A stretch of DNA of 64,000 nt. Origin: Picocystis sp. L7. Its lineage: Eukaryota; Chlorophyta; Picocystophyceae; Picocystales; Picocystaceae. Below are positions 28,036 through 37,367 of the stretch, in pieces (the stretch's first letter is position 1; each line of letters begins with the position of its first letter). A program made the translations under genes and the position numbers. The DNA lies in NCBI GenBank assembly GCA_020975725.1, contig QXJR01000028.1, positions 124,001 through 188,000 on the forward strand. Direction: 5' to 3'. The notes below the pieces were generated by a model, which was not told the origin of the DNA, did no database searches, and saw only the letters and a program-made list of their open reading frames with translations.

Positions 28036-28358
28036 CTCGTCGGTCGATGTGGTGGCACGTGGACCTCCCTTCGTTCTCCCTTGCTTTCCTCAGGATCTTT
28101 CCCCTCGAGATCTCGATCACCGATCGCGATCTTTCGGTCTCCCCATCGATACCTCCGCGGATCCGTACGTTTCCGCAGAGGTCTCGATTATGGATCGAGA
28201 TCTTCGGGGAGATCTCGATGGGAAGGCAACCTCATCCGATTCCCCCTGGTGGCGAGACACACGTGATCGACACGGAAGCACGTCCATCACCTCCTTCGCA
28301 GCACGAAACGAGCGCGATTGTAGCAAAGGAAGAAGGACACAGGAGGTTCTGAAGCGTC
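28036..28358. promoter_or_regulatory. Divergent promoter with GAGATCTCGATC repeats
   Basis: A 323 bp gap. GAGATCTCGATC at 28107-28118, GGTCTCGATTATGGATCGAGATC around 28179-28203 and GATCTCGATGG at 28210-28220 form a cluster of the same motif in both orientations. It separates two plastid-protein genes. Confidence 0.5.
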
Positions 28359-29246
28359 ATGAAGAGGTGCCTGGTCGGACAGAAGCCTCTGGGGAGCCGA
28401 TGCGCGCTCCCGCGACGCCTGCCGAGGTCGAAAGCCGACGCAGTGGTGCGTGCGGTGAGGAACGTGGATTATCCCGAGGCGCTGCTTTTCGATTGCGATG
28501 GAGTGCTCGTGGACACCGAGAGGGACGGACATCGCGTCTCCTTCAACAAGGCCTTCCAACAGAAGGGATTAGACACCGTCTGGGACGTCGAACTGTACGG
28601 CGAACTGCTGGAAGTCGGCGGAGGGAAAGAAAGGATGACCGCCTACTTCAACAGGAAACCGAATGAGAAACCTTTCGCCGACCTTCCGACAGAGGAAGAA
28701 AAGCAGGCGTTCGTGGCGGAAATGCACAAATTGAAGACCAAGCTCTTCATGGACGTCATCGAGACCGGACAGCTCCCTCTCCGGCCTGGGGTCAAACGAC
28801 TCGTGGAGGAAGCACTTGCGAACGACGTCAAGGTCGCCGTGTGCAGCACCTCCAACGAAAACGCCGTGTCTGCGGTGGTTCGAGTTATGCTAGGAGAAGA
28901 CATCGCTAAAGTCATGACGGTGTTTGCAGGAGATGTTGTGCCCAAGAAGAAGCCAGATCCCGCCATCTACAAGCTTGCAGCAGAAGAACTCGGAGTGGAC
29001 CCTGCGCGTTGCGTGGTGATTGAGGACAGCCGTATTGGATTGATGGCCGCAAAGGCGGCAGGAATGCGTTGCATCGTGACCAAAAGCTCGTACACTCAGG
29101 ATGAGAACTTTGACATTGCTGATGCCATTTTCCCGTACATTGGAGATGGGGCAGACGCACAATTCGGCCTTCACGACCTCACTACTCCGGGCAACCTCTG
29201 GCTCAACCCACCACTTCCCATGGCAAGTGCGACCCAGCAGTCTTGA
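28359..29246 (+). CDS. cbbY: CbbY-type HAD phosphatase (xylulose-1,5-bisphosphate phosphatase), plastid
   Basis: The protein has 295 aa. A short basic transit region (MKRCLVGQKPLGSRC...) precedes ALLFDCDGVLVDTERDGHRVSFNKAF with both motif I aspartates intact. Then come LYGELLEVGGGKERM, LPLRPGVKRLVEEA, VAVCSTSNENAV (motif II), PKKKPDPAIYKLA (motif III Lys) and VVIEDSRIGLMAAKAAGM (motif IV). This matches plant/algal CbbY, which hydrolyses xylulose-1,5-bisphosphate, a Rubisco misfire product and inhibitor (family knowledge). In the same window a CA1Pase-like enzyme has a parallel role. It converges on COG3. Confidence 0.92.
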   Translation: MKRCLVGQKPLGSRCALPRRLPRSKADAVVRAVRNVDYPEALLFDCDGVLVDTERDGHRVSFNKAFQQKGLDTVWDVELYGELLEVGGGKERMTAYFNRKPNEKPFADLPTEEEKQAFVAEMHKLKTKLFMDVIETGQLPLRPGVKRLVEEALANDVKVAVCSTSNENAVSAVVRVMLGEDIAKVMTVFAGDVVPKKKPDPAIYKLAAEELGVDPARCVVIEDSRIGLMAAKAAGMRCIVTKSSYTQDENFDIADAIFPYIGDGADAQFGLHDLTTPGNLWLNPPLPMASATQQS

Positions 29247-29436
29247 GCGTGAAGAGAATAGATACTCGCTGTGTATGCCGAGCTAACGAACGTGTCTTTG
29301 CTCAATTTTGACTCAACCACAGGATGCCGACTGGAATTGGATCGATCCTCCGAACACCTTTGGCGAACCTTCCATTGATGACCTTTTCTTGTAAGATATG
29401 TTCTGTGCAAAGGTTGGACCTCTTCTCATCTACGTT

Positions 29437-31965
29437 TCATCCCAGCAAACCCATCACTTCCTCCAGCTGTGTAGAGGATAGCATGGATATCTCTTTTTTG
29501 TCCGATTCGCTGTAATCTGATTCCAGGAGTTGTGCGATCTGTGCGTGTGCTTCTGCAATGTTCAACCGGACTGGCTGAAACAGCACTGCCCTTGTGCTTG
29601 CATTGGGGAGGTAGATGGTGGTCAACTTGACAACGCCCTCCAGCTCAGTCGTAAGAGCCTCTTTTGAGCGGGCCACAGCCAAGGATAGTTTCTCCACAGA
29701 AGCAAATGCTTGCTCACGTAATGGTTTCTCTCGAGTCGATCCGGCGGTCCGGATAGCGCTTACCTTTGTGACAAAGGACAGGATCGGCTCTACCATTTGC
29801 TTTGTGATTGTCATGATGTATGCTTCGCATACAGTCTTGAGCTGGTCTTCTAGTTCTCTTTTCGAATCCTTCTGTCTTTCTTTCACCGTAGGTGCACCCT
29901 TCGACATAAGTTGAAAAACCGCATTGCTTGCGCTCAGCGTAAACATACTGATTTCTCCATTCAAGATGCGAAGGAGGTGATCTCTCATGTGAGAGAAGTC
30001 AAGCTCCTTGTCCACAAAGGAGAAGCTTGCCTCAAATGGCGCAAGCTGCTCGCGCAAAATGAGCAAATGTCTTATTTGAAAAAGAAGACCATCCATCATA
30101 CTAGCAGTCTTGGAGATTTTTCGACTGGCCACGCCAATGGACAAGGTACAAGCTTCCACTGCTTCCTGCGCCAAGCCAGCAAAGATTTCGCTACCCAACG
30201 AATAGTATATTTTAGGAATGAACTCAACTGTCAGCAACACTGCTGGGTAAACGCTGTCTTCCCTGCCATCTTCCTCGATTTCCTCTGAAGCTTCTTCAGC
30301 TTCCGACGAACCAACACCATTCCCCACTTGCTGCTCCTCGCTACTGCTCGCTTCCTGGCTTTTCCCGTAAAGTATGCCTGGGTAATCCAACTCGCCAGGA
30401 GATGGCACAAACCCACCTATCTCTTCCTTGATATAAGCTTGTGCGCGATAGGTAAGTCTCTCCTGAATATCGCTGAGAGTAGCCTCCACCAAAGGCCTCA
30501 AACAGCCAATTGGCTTGCCCCTTCTATAAATTTGATCATCGAGTATTTCTCCCTTCACGATCTCAACCAGCTCACACAGCGTATCCACATCATTTACGTG
30601 GATGAGCAGCGGACGAGCAACGTCATACATGATGGTAAACACTGGTTCAATCAGAGGCGACAAGTTGTTGGGATCATCCGCCGATCTTGGAAAGAAATGC
30701 TGGAAAAGCTGGAATTCTAGCTGACAGACCTGAACCAAATAGGAGAATCCAGAACGTAGGAGGGGTGGAAGGTACCTTCCTTCTGCAAAATGCCAGATCC
30801 TCTCTTCTACCGTGGGGCGGATCAGAGTCAGTCTTGTGTCGAAGTAATAAGACAGGCAGTCTGACACGAGCTTGGAGTATTCTGGCAGGTTGATCCTGTC
30901 CTCCATCTCCTCCATGGTGGACTTCAGTTCTGGTGCGGAGGCTTTGAATCTCACGTAAAGAAGCGAGGTCTCGGATCCATCTGCTGCAGCAAGGTTCCCG
31001 CTCTTTATGAGTCCTTCGAGGACTTGTTGTTTGGCCCGTTTCAGGCCGTTTGTGACGTAAGAGCGGACGGAGCTCAGTGCACGGAATTGGAGGTGTCTGA
31101 ACTTCGCAACGTAAGCTGCCGAGTCCGTGTATTGCGGATGATCTCCGATGAAGGTAATGCACTCATCGAGTTTCTTGACCATGGACAGGAAAGAATCCGA
31201 CTCGACATCAACGTTGGTAGACTGAAGCTTGTTGGCCACCTGCTCCAGGTCATCGAAGTATTCCAGCTTATTTTTGATGGCTTGCGCGAACTCCGCGAGC
31301 CTGCCCCGGTCCTTGACCAGGTTCTCACACGCGTTGTGTATCCCTCGTATGGTCTCTGTCACGTATTTATGCTGTTTTTCGAGTTCCTCCAGCCTTTGCT
31401 TGGCGCTCTTCTCGTGGTCCAGGATGTCGTCACAGGACTTCCTGTACCCTTGGAGGGTGCTGGCGTATTCCTTGTACTTTTCTTCCGTTTCGCTGGTCCT
31501 GGCAGCTTCCAGTTCGCTGAACCAACGATAGAACTGCTGGGCGTTGTGCAGTGCGTTTCCTTTGCTTATCTTTCCATCCCAGTCTTCCCCTCTGGTTTCG
31601 TCCCTACCCGCTGCACTCGCCACCTCTTCTTCTTCCTCGTCCTCCTGCCTTTCTTCGTCCCTCACCTGTCCTCGATCCGAACCAAGGCGTCAGCGTCGTT
31701 CGTCCGACCCATCGCTCGATCGAGAGTGCGACGGAATCCGCGTGCTTCGCTCGCCACGCACGTGTTTCGGCACGGGACGCGCGCCAGCGGTCCGTCCGAG
31801 CTTCTGCAGGGTGTTCAGGACCTCTTCCTGGAGGGGTGCTTCCTTTTCCCACGTGTGCACCACGCTGTATCCCCTCGAGGCCGCCTCTGGAAGCGCAGAA
31901 ACGCGCGCCATCGCGTGCCAATCCCGCCGGTTTCCGATCGAAAATGAACCATGGGAATCGGCCAT
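29437..31965 (-). CDS. COG3: Conserved oligomeric Golgi complex subunit 3, two exons
   Basis: COG3 (Sec34) is a core tethering subunit for retrograde Golgi traffic. The large exon 29437-31665 opens in frame without an ATG and contains AQQFYRWFSELE, a coiled coil to ~residue 200 and FIGDHPQYTDSA.YVAKFR. Exon 1 is at 31762-31965 (68 aa): its MARVSALPEAASRGY, EAPLQEEVLNTL and RPVPK align with the animal COG3 N-terminus. The intron 31666-31761 (96 bp) runs GTGCGT to CAG, phase 0, with CTGAC 23 nt before the end. The product is 810 aa, near the human 828. The ATG is 17 bp from the edge of a large inverted repeat that supplies its promoter. Confidence 0.9.
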
Positions 31966-31981
31966 CGCCCCCTCCCCCCCC

Positions 31982-32527
31982 GGGACGTCCTTAAATCGAC
32001 GAGAATAGGGGGGCCTTCCATCACGGTCCTTGTCGATGGGTCGGTCGAATAAAACAAGCCCCACGGACGATTTCCTGCCCAGGAAACGAGGATCCGTCGA
32101 GGATTCATCGATATCTTCGATCGAGATACCGACACGTTTCCCGTCATCTTCGCCCCCCTCCGACGATCGAACCCATCGAACGCGCATTTGCCCAAGTCCG
32201 AACGACCTGAGGAAAATCGGATGCAGGAAAAGCGACCACGGTAGGAATCACCACCACCCCTCCCTTCCCACAGCCCAGGGACTCAGGCAAAGGGGACCGA
32301 ACGTGTCGACCTGCGCATGTGCGACCGTCTCGACTGCTTCGATCCGACGCTACGAACGAAGCCGATCGAGACGGTCGCACACGTGCACGGGAAGATCGAG
32401 AGGAGATCGTCGGGATCGGAAACGAACGAATCGGGTGGGAAAAATGCAGTGGTGCACGTGACGAAACAGCGAACGAAGCTCCGACACCGTCGCAAACCAT
32501 CCACCGAACGGGACGGTGCGTCGAACA
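31982..32527 (+). repeat. Inverted repeat, left arm
   Basis: The outer end begins GGGACGTCCTTAAATCG 17 bp upstream of the COG3 ATG and includes ATCGATATCTTCGATCGAGAT, a relative of the window's GAGATCTCGAT promoter motif. Confidence 0.93.
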
Positions 32528-32995
32528 GTGGCGCAGGCCTGAGCGTCTGCAACCTTGCGAAACGTGTCGAATAGACGGCAAACCATACCTTCAGTCGCGT
32601 GCCATTCGGTTGTGGCAAACCGGACTCGCTTGCTTCGAAGTCGAAGCTGCTGTCGCTATCGACGTCGATGGTTCCGAACCCAATCCTTCTCCAGCACCTG
32701 CTGTCGACGCAGGCCCAGACGAGCAACAAACACCCGCGAACCACCGTTCGATCAAAAATTACGTGCGTTGATCACATCCGCGAGAAAGATCGGATCGACC
32801 GGATGCGTGGTTGGTCGCACGCACCGTCTCTGCATTCGACAGGCGGAGCGTCCACCGTGCGGGTCGACGAGGTGGCGATGGCGTGCCACCGTGCCCTACT
32901 TGAAGCGAACGAATTTGCTCGGATTCGCACCGTGCCGGTTCTAGATGGGGTTCTTCCAAGCAGCGAGGCTTCGAGCGCTGTCTGGAGGGATCGAC
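32528..32995. other. Unique spacer of the inverted repeat
   Basis: A 468 bp single-copy stretch. ORFs run across it into both arms (for example 32599-33240 on +, 32283-32744 on -), but none has recognisable domains and their codon pattern is repeat-driven. Confidence 0.5.
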
Positions 32996-33541
32996 TGTTC
33001 GACGCACCGTCCCGTTCGGTGGACGGTTTGCGACGGTGTCGGAGCTTCGTTCGCTGTTTCGTCTCGTGCACCACTGCATTTTTCCCACCCGATTCGTTCG
33101 TTTCCGATCCCGACGATCTCCTCTCGATATTCCCGTGCACGTGTGCGACCGTCTCGATCGGCTTCGTTCGTGACTTCGGATCGAAGCAGTCGAGACGGTC
33201 GCACATGCGCAGGTCGACACGTTCGGTCCCCTTTGCCTGAGTCCCTGGGCTGTGGGAAGGGAGGGGTGGTGGTGATTCCTACCGTGGTCGCTTTTCCTGC
33301 ATCCGATTTTCCTCAGGTCGTTCGGACTTGGGCAAATGCGCGTTCGATGGGTTCGATCGTCGGAGGGGGGCGAAGATGACGGGAAACGTGTCGGTATCTC
33401 GATCGAAGATATCGATGAATCCTCGACGGATCCTCGTTTCCTGGGCAGGAAATCGTCCGTGGGGCTTGTTTTATTCGACCGACCCATCGACAAGGACCGT
33501 GATGGAAGGCCCCCCTATTCTCGTCGATTTAAGGACGTCCC
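32996..33541 (-). repeat. Inverted repeat, right arm
   Basis: The reverse-complement copy of the left arm. Its outer end faces rightward toward BolA, whose coding strand is opposite, so a promoter copied here would drive BolA antisense RNA. Confidence 0.93.
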
Positions 33542-33672
33542 CCCCCCCGACCCTGGGTGAACCCCTTCGTAAACATCGCCTCGACGGGCCTCGGCCCTCC
33601 TCCCCCGGTCGAGGGGGGACCGAGGGGGGTGCGGGGAGGAAAGGGACGCGTGGCGTCGAGGCAGGAAGGGAG

Positions 33673-33678
33673 TTTATT
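33673..33678 (-). terminator. AATAAA overlapping the BolA stop codon
   Basis: On the minus strand CAA TAA ACT contains AATAAA across the stop. Confidence 0.6.
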
Positions 33679-34024
33679 GCACGTGGGCGGGTTCGATTTC
33701 GTCAGGCGTGTAGGCTTGGACCGCCAGTGCGTGGAGCCCGCTTTGGAACTCGCGATCGAGGAGCTTGTACACCATGCGATGGCGTTGCACCAGCGTCCTC
33801 CCCCCGAAAGCCTCCGAAACCACCTCCACGCGGAAGTGGGTCTCTGCGTCCGGTCGACCGGTCGGATTCCCTGCGTGTCCGGCGTGCTTGTGCGATTCGT
33901 CTTCCACGCGGAGCTTCGTGGGATGCAGCGCCTCCTGCAGCTTGCTGACGATGGCCCGACGCACGGGACGCTCTTCCATCGTTCGCGCGGCTGCGCTCCA
34001 CCACCGGATCGAACGCAGAGCCAT
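33674..34024 (-). CDS. BolA-family protein, probably organellar
   Basis: The protein has 116 aa. MEERPVRRAIVSKLQEALHPTKLRVEDESHKHAGH begins the BolA class II KH-like fold; THFRVEVVSEAFGGRTLVQRHRMVYKLL and HALAVQAYTPDE complete it, with the conserved His residues. BolA proteins partner monothiol glutaredoxins to carry or deliver Fe-S clusters in cytosol, mitochondria or plastids. The 15 residues before MEERP (MALRSIRWWSAAART) form a short basic presequence, so the start at 34024 is chosen and an organellar site is inferred. The gene starts 65 bp from the divergent DUF4258 gene. Confidence 0.92.
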   Translation of the reverse strand: MALRSIRWWSAAARTMEERPVRRAIVSKLQEALHPTKLRVEDESHKHAGHAGNPTGRPDAETHFRVEVVSEAFGGRTLVQRHRMVYKLLDREFQSGLHALAVQAYTPDEIEPAHVQ

Positions 34025-34089
34025 CCGAACCTCGACCGTTGTGACGCGAGCTGGCGCACCACCCTCAGGGAGATACGGAACCTTGTCCC

Positions 34090-34704
34090 ATGCAAACCTC
34101 CATCCCACCCGGTTCGAAGGGACGGTTGACCGGGAAGGAGTTCCCGTTCGAAAGGGAAGGAAGACCCATCCGTCCCTGGGAGATCCCCTGGGGAAGGAGA
34201 TCGATGGGAAGGGGATCGCGTCGGTCCGTCGCGTCGCGGAATCGACACGTGCCGAGGAGGAAAAAGCCGAAAGAAAGAGGTGGAGAGGACGAAAAGCATC
34301 CGAAGAAGAGCAAGAAAGAAGAGAGGAAAGGATGGAAGCTTGCCGCCGTGGCCGGTGGGCTCCTGACCGGGCTACTAGGAGCAGTGCTGCACACGGTGGT
34401 GGCGAGGAAGAAACTCGTCACCAGGAGCAGAAACATTGGAGATAGACTCCTGGGAAAACCCATCGTGGAGACCGAACATGCCACCTGCAGGATGGGATGC
34501 AGGTTCATCAACAAGCAAGATGTGCGAAAGGCACTCGAGAAAGGAACGATCAACGACAAGAAAAGCGACTTGAAAGCCGCACCTTATCCGAAGATCGCCT
34601 TCGACGACGGAAGAGTGAGAGCCGTCTTCTCCGAGTATCCCAAAGAAACCAGAGTGGTCACCGTCATCGATACAGAAACGGAACACATCTGCCCGCCGTG
34701 CTGA
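34090..34704 (+). CDS. DUF4258 protein with a membrane segment
   Basis: The protein has 204 aa if it starts at 34090; an in-frame ATG at 34204 (MGRGSRRSVASRNRH) is equally likely and leaves a basic, Lys-rich N-terminus. Residues ~85-108 (LAAVAGGLLTGLLGAVLHTVV) look like one hydrophobic segment. The C-terminal domain has HATCRMGCRFINKQDVRKAL, GTINDKKSDLKAAPYPKIAFDDGRVRAVFS and VTVIDTETEHICPPC, the DUF4258 pattern with paired Cys. Function is unknown; in bacteria the domain occurs in small RelE-like or plant-style stand-alone proteins. Organelle membrane attachment is inferred. Confidence 0.78.
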   Translation: MQTSIPPGSKGRLTGKEFPFEREGRPIRPWEIPWGRRSMGRGSRRSVASRNRHVPRRKKPKERGGEDEKHPKKSKKEERKGWKLAAVAGGLLTGLLGAVLHTVVARKKLVTRSRNIGDRLLGKPIVETEHATCRMGCRFINKQDVRKALEKGTINDKKSDLKAAPYPKIAFDDGRVRAVFSEYPKETRVVTVIDTETEHICPPC

Positions 34705-34756
34705 AGGAGAAAAAGCAGAAAAGCAAATCAATGGCTGGTCGAAGGGATGAGTGCAA

Positions 34757-34762
34757 TTTATT
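34757..34762 (-). terminator. AATAAA signal of the ZIP gene
   Basis: TTTATT on the plus strand, 40 bp beyond the ZIP stop at 34802; the convergent gap is under 100 bp. Confidence 0.5.
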
Positions 34763-34801
34763 TTCGTCCCTGTGTGCGAAAGGAAGTTCTGCTCCGTCCC
34801 T

Positions 34802-36920
34802 TCAAGACGCAAGACAGTACGGTGTCCAGTGACACAGCATCCGTAAGCTTATGTGAACGAGCAGCACCAGGGAGGCTCCCATGAAAGATACATAACGCAA
34901 ATACGATGCACCGTGGCCCTTGTGTGATGCAAGAGGAATCAGTTGGCTGCTCGTGGCAATCAAGCTCCCCGCCACAAGGCAGTGAACTACCTTGACCCCT
35001 GCGGTGCTTGTACCAAGATCCCATCCCGCAAGCACCAAAAACCCTACCGTGATTTCCACAAACCCTGCCAGTGAGGCCATCCCCACGGCCCAGACCTGTC
35101 GTCGACCTATTCGAAGGAGGAGGATTGCCAGCATGGCTGCGGCTACACCCTTGGGAATGTCAGCAACGGCCGCTGCCGCCAGCATTTGCAAAGGGTTGTT
35201 TTGCAAGTTGCGCATGGCCCTTCCAAGGAAAATGCCATCGAAAAAGCTGTTGCACACTAGACCCATCAACCCAACGATGGCCGCACGAAACAAGGGCAGC
35301 TCCACCTCCATGATCCTATCCCGCCTTTGCTGAAGTTCCTCCTGCATGCGTGCATGCGGGAGATCTTCTTTGGAGTGGTCCTGAACCTTGCCATCTAAAG
35401 TGTGAGGCATACTGCAACGAGTCCCGTCAGAGTTTCCCACCACTATACTCACCATATCTGGACTATGTTGATGTACGACATCTGCCTGCTTGTCATCCTT
35501 CAGTTTAGCTTGGGAGCAGTGCCTATACAATGACTCCATGTGCGTGTCCAGCCAGCTTACCAGGGATGAAAATGCGAAGTAACCAAAAAGCAAGAGCACA
35601 ACACTGCTGACCACAGAGAACGGGCCTCCCAGCTCTTCCAGTATATCTGAGACTCCCAAAGCCAAGAGGATTCCACCAGACATGCCAAGAGACAAGATCC
35701 GTGACACAGGTCTTGAAAGCTGCACAAGGGAAATAAAGCTCACAAAGAACAGCGCAACAGAAATGAGAGGCAAGGGAGAAACAACGATGGCCCCAAGAGC
35801 TGGTAGCTGCTCTTCGTGCACCGGAGGAGTCATGCGTCCATCTGGCGTCTCTAGAGATGCCATTGCTAGGCGGAAGCATTCCAAAACTGCGGCAGCAAAA
35901 GTGGTGCACGTAGCCACAGTTGAGGTACTCACTTCTTTCAGGCTTGCAGGAACCAACTCAGCAAAGACCATCCAAATCATACATCCCGCTGCAAACCCCA
36001 TGGCAAAGGGGAGGCAGGACCTGAACATTTCAACAAACATGAAAGAAGGCACGGCAATGAAAGGTTGAGGAAGTGATGTCAGCACACTCCAGCAGGCAGC
36101 TTGTTTCGGAGACATTCCTCTCCCGATGAGAACAGTTGCCACTGCAAGTCCTTCTGGAATGTTATGGATTCCGATGGCCAGGGTGACCAAGATACCCTCC
36201 ACCCACCCCCTGTTTCCGCTGAAAGATACCCCTACGCCGGCACCTTCCGCGAACGAGTGCGCTGTCATGATGCCTATGATAAGGAGCATGCGATGTGCAT
36301 CCGCCCCCTTAAGGTCCGCAAACGAGATGTCCTCGTACTTGTGGAGCGAATGCTGCACGTACTGTATGAAGAGAGCGCCAGCTAAGACGCCAAAAACTAC
36401 CGACGTGCCGCCATAGGGTCCCCCCTCGTGGATCAAATCGAAGCTCGCAGCAAGCATGACTCCGCTTGCCAGCGCATGGGAGACTCCCGACCACGTGGAC
36501 GAAAGCTTTCCAAACACTAGAAACGGTATGCTACCCAAGCCTGTCGCGAGTGCCATGAGCAGGGTATACAAGAACACATCGCGTGGCTTCACATCCTGCG
36601 TGGTTCACGTCCCAAACGACAGCGGTCAGCGGCAGTGCCATCAGGGCGCCCCGTTTCAAGCACTGGACCGTTGTTTCGTGGCTCGAATCTCCGTTTTCTC
36701 TTTCGAGCGAAGCCTCGGACGCGGAGGCTGGCCAGAGTCGGAGCCCGCTTCGACGGTTCGCGCACGTCTCTACAGCCGTGCGTTCGCCGCTTCTCACCCC
36801 TTCGTTTCCCAGTTCCACGTGCAGATCCAGGTCCATCCCTACCGTGGGAGGCTGAACGACGGTTTCTGCGCCTGCCACGACCGCGAGGCACGCGAACAAG
36901 GCGGCCGCACGTGCGGCCAT
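34802..36920 (-). CDS. ZIP-family metal transporter with two ZIP-like halves, two exons
   Basis: Exon 1 (36798-36920) codes a signal peptide, MAARAAALFACLAVVAGAE, and HVELGNEG. Exon 2 (34802-36595) opens DVKPRDVFLYTLL without an ATG. The intron 36596-36797 (202 bp) runs GTGAGA to CAG, phase 0, with CTGAC 29 nt before its end. The 638 aa product has a first ZIP bundle with FDLIHEGG, TAHSFAEGAGVGVSF and AIGIHNIPEGLAVATVL, the metal-binding helices 4 and 5. After a His/Asp-containing cytosolic loop, a second bundle has CNSFFDGIFLGRAM and VADIPKGVAAAMLAI, which resembles the same pair with weaker ligands. Zinc or iron uptake from lumen or medium is inferred. Confidence 0.85.
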
Positions 36921-37367
36921 GCCGTCGTGCTTCGCTCCGGTCTCGCACGTTGTGGCTGAGCGATCCCCGAGGGATTCCCTCGAACCCGAAGGACCGTCTG
37001 AAGACCGTTCCTTCCCCTTTGAAAGACCGTCCAAAGACCGCGAATATTCCAGTCTCGGAGGGATCGATCCCGTCCCGTGGGGGGCGGTCGTCCCCTTCCT
37101 GGACCGGGTTCGAACCCGTTTTCTCGCCCCGATGGAAAGGGAGGGTCTTCTCGGTCGAGTTGGGAACGATCGATGGGTCTTCGTCCCGATGGACCGTTCC
37201 TCCCCCCACCCGAAGAGGAGGGCGTCCTGGAGGCTGTAGCGAACCATCCCCCCCAAGGGAAACGGTCCGAAACGTGACCATGGACGAACCGAGGAAAAGC
37301 GCAGATACAAGCGGCTCGGGATGCCAAACAGACATTTATTCGATGGGTGGAACGGTGCCAGGAACGA
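36921..37367. promoter_or_regulatory. Upstream region of ZIP with GACCG repeats
   Basis: A 447 bp gap between two minus-strand genes. GACCGT/C occurs at 36992, 37003, 37025 and 37036, followed by GGGTTCGAACCCG near 37102-37114. TTTATT at 37335-37340 is a minus-strand AATAAA, 28 bp past the PAP stop. Confidence 0.5.

Larger units (their letters stand above)
31982..33541. repeat. Large inverted repeat (foldback), 546 bp arms, 468 bp spacer
   Basis: Arms 31982-32527 and 32996-33541 are reverse complements: position x pairs with 65523 minus x. By direct reading I count 6 mismatches and no gaps over 546 bp, all in the inner ~190 bp; the outer ~360 bp are identical. Both arms end against C-tracts that lie in the same orientation outside the repeat. 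Each arm also contains a smaller inverted repeat, GTGCGACCGTCTCGA...TCGAGACGGTCGCAC (left arm about 32319-32380). No transposase, reverse transcriptase or other element gene is visible. The left arm contains the COG3 promoter; the right arm points an identical copy toward the 3' end of BolA. Confidence 0.95.

Noticed and set aside
31690-32187. A stand-alone 165-codon gene upstream of COG3
   Set aside because: Its middle part (31762-31965) aligns with the COG3 N-terminus and joins the large exon through a good intron; the rest lies in the inverted-repeat arm.
31982-33541. Reading the inverted repeat as an LTR or DNA-transposon copy
   Set aside because: The repeats are inverted, not direct, and neither arms nor spacer encode any element protein; target duplication is limited to ambiguous C-tracts.
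36531-37310. Separate secreted-protein gene upstream of ZIP
   Set aside because: Its signal-peptide part splices in frame into the ZIP gene, which otherwise has no ATG; the remainder is intron or promoter.
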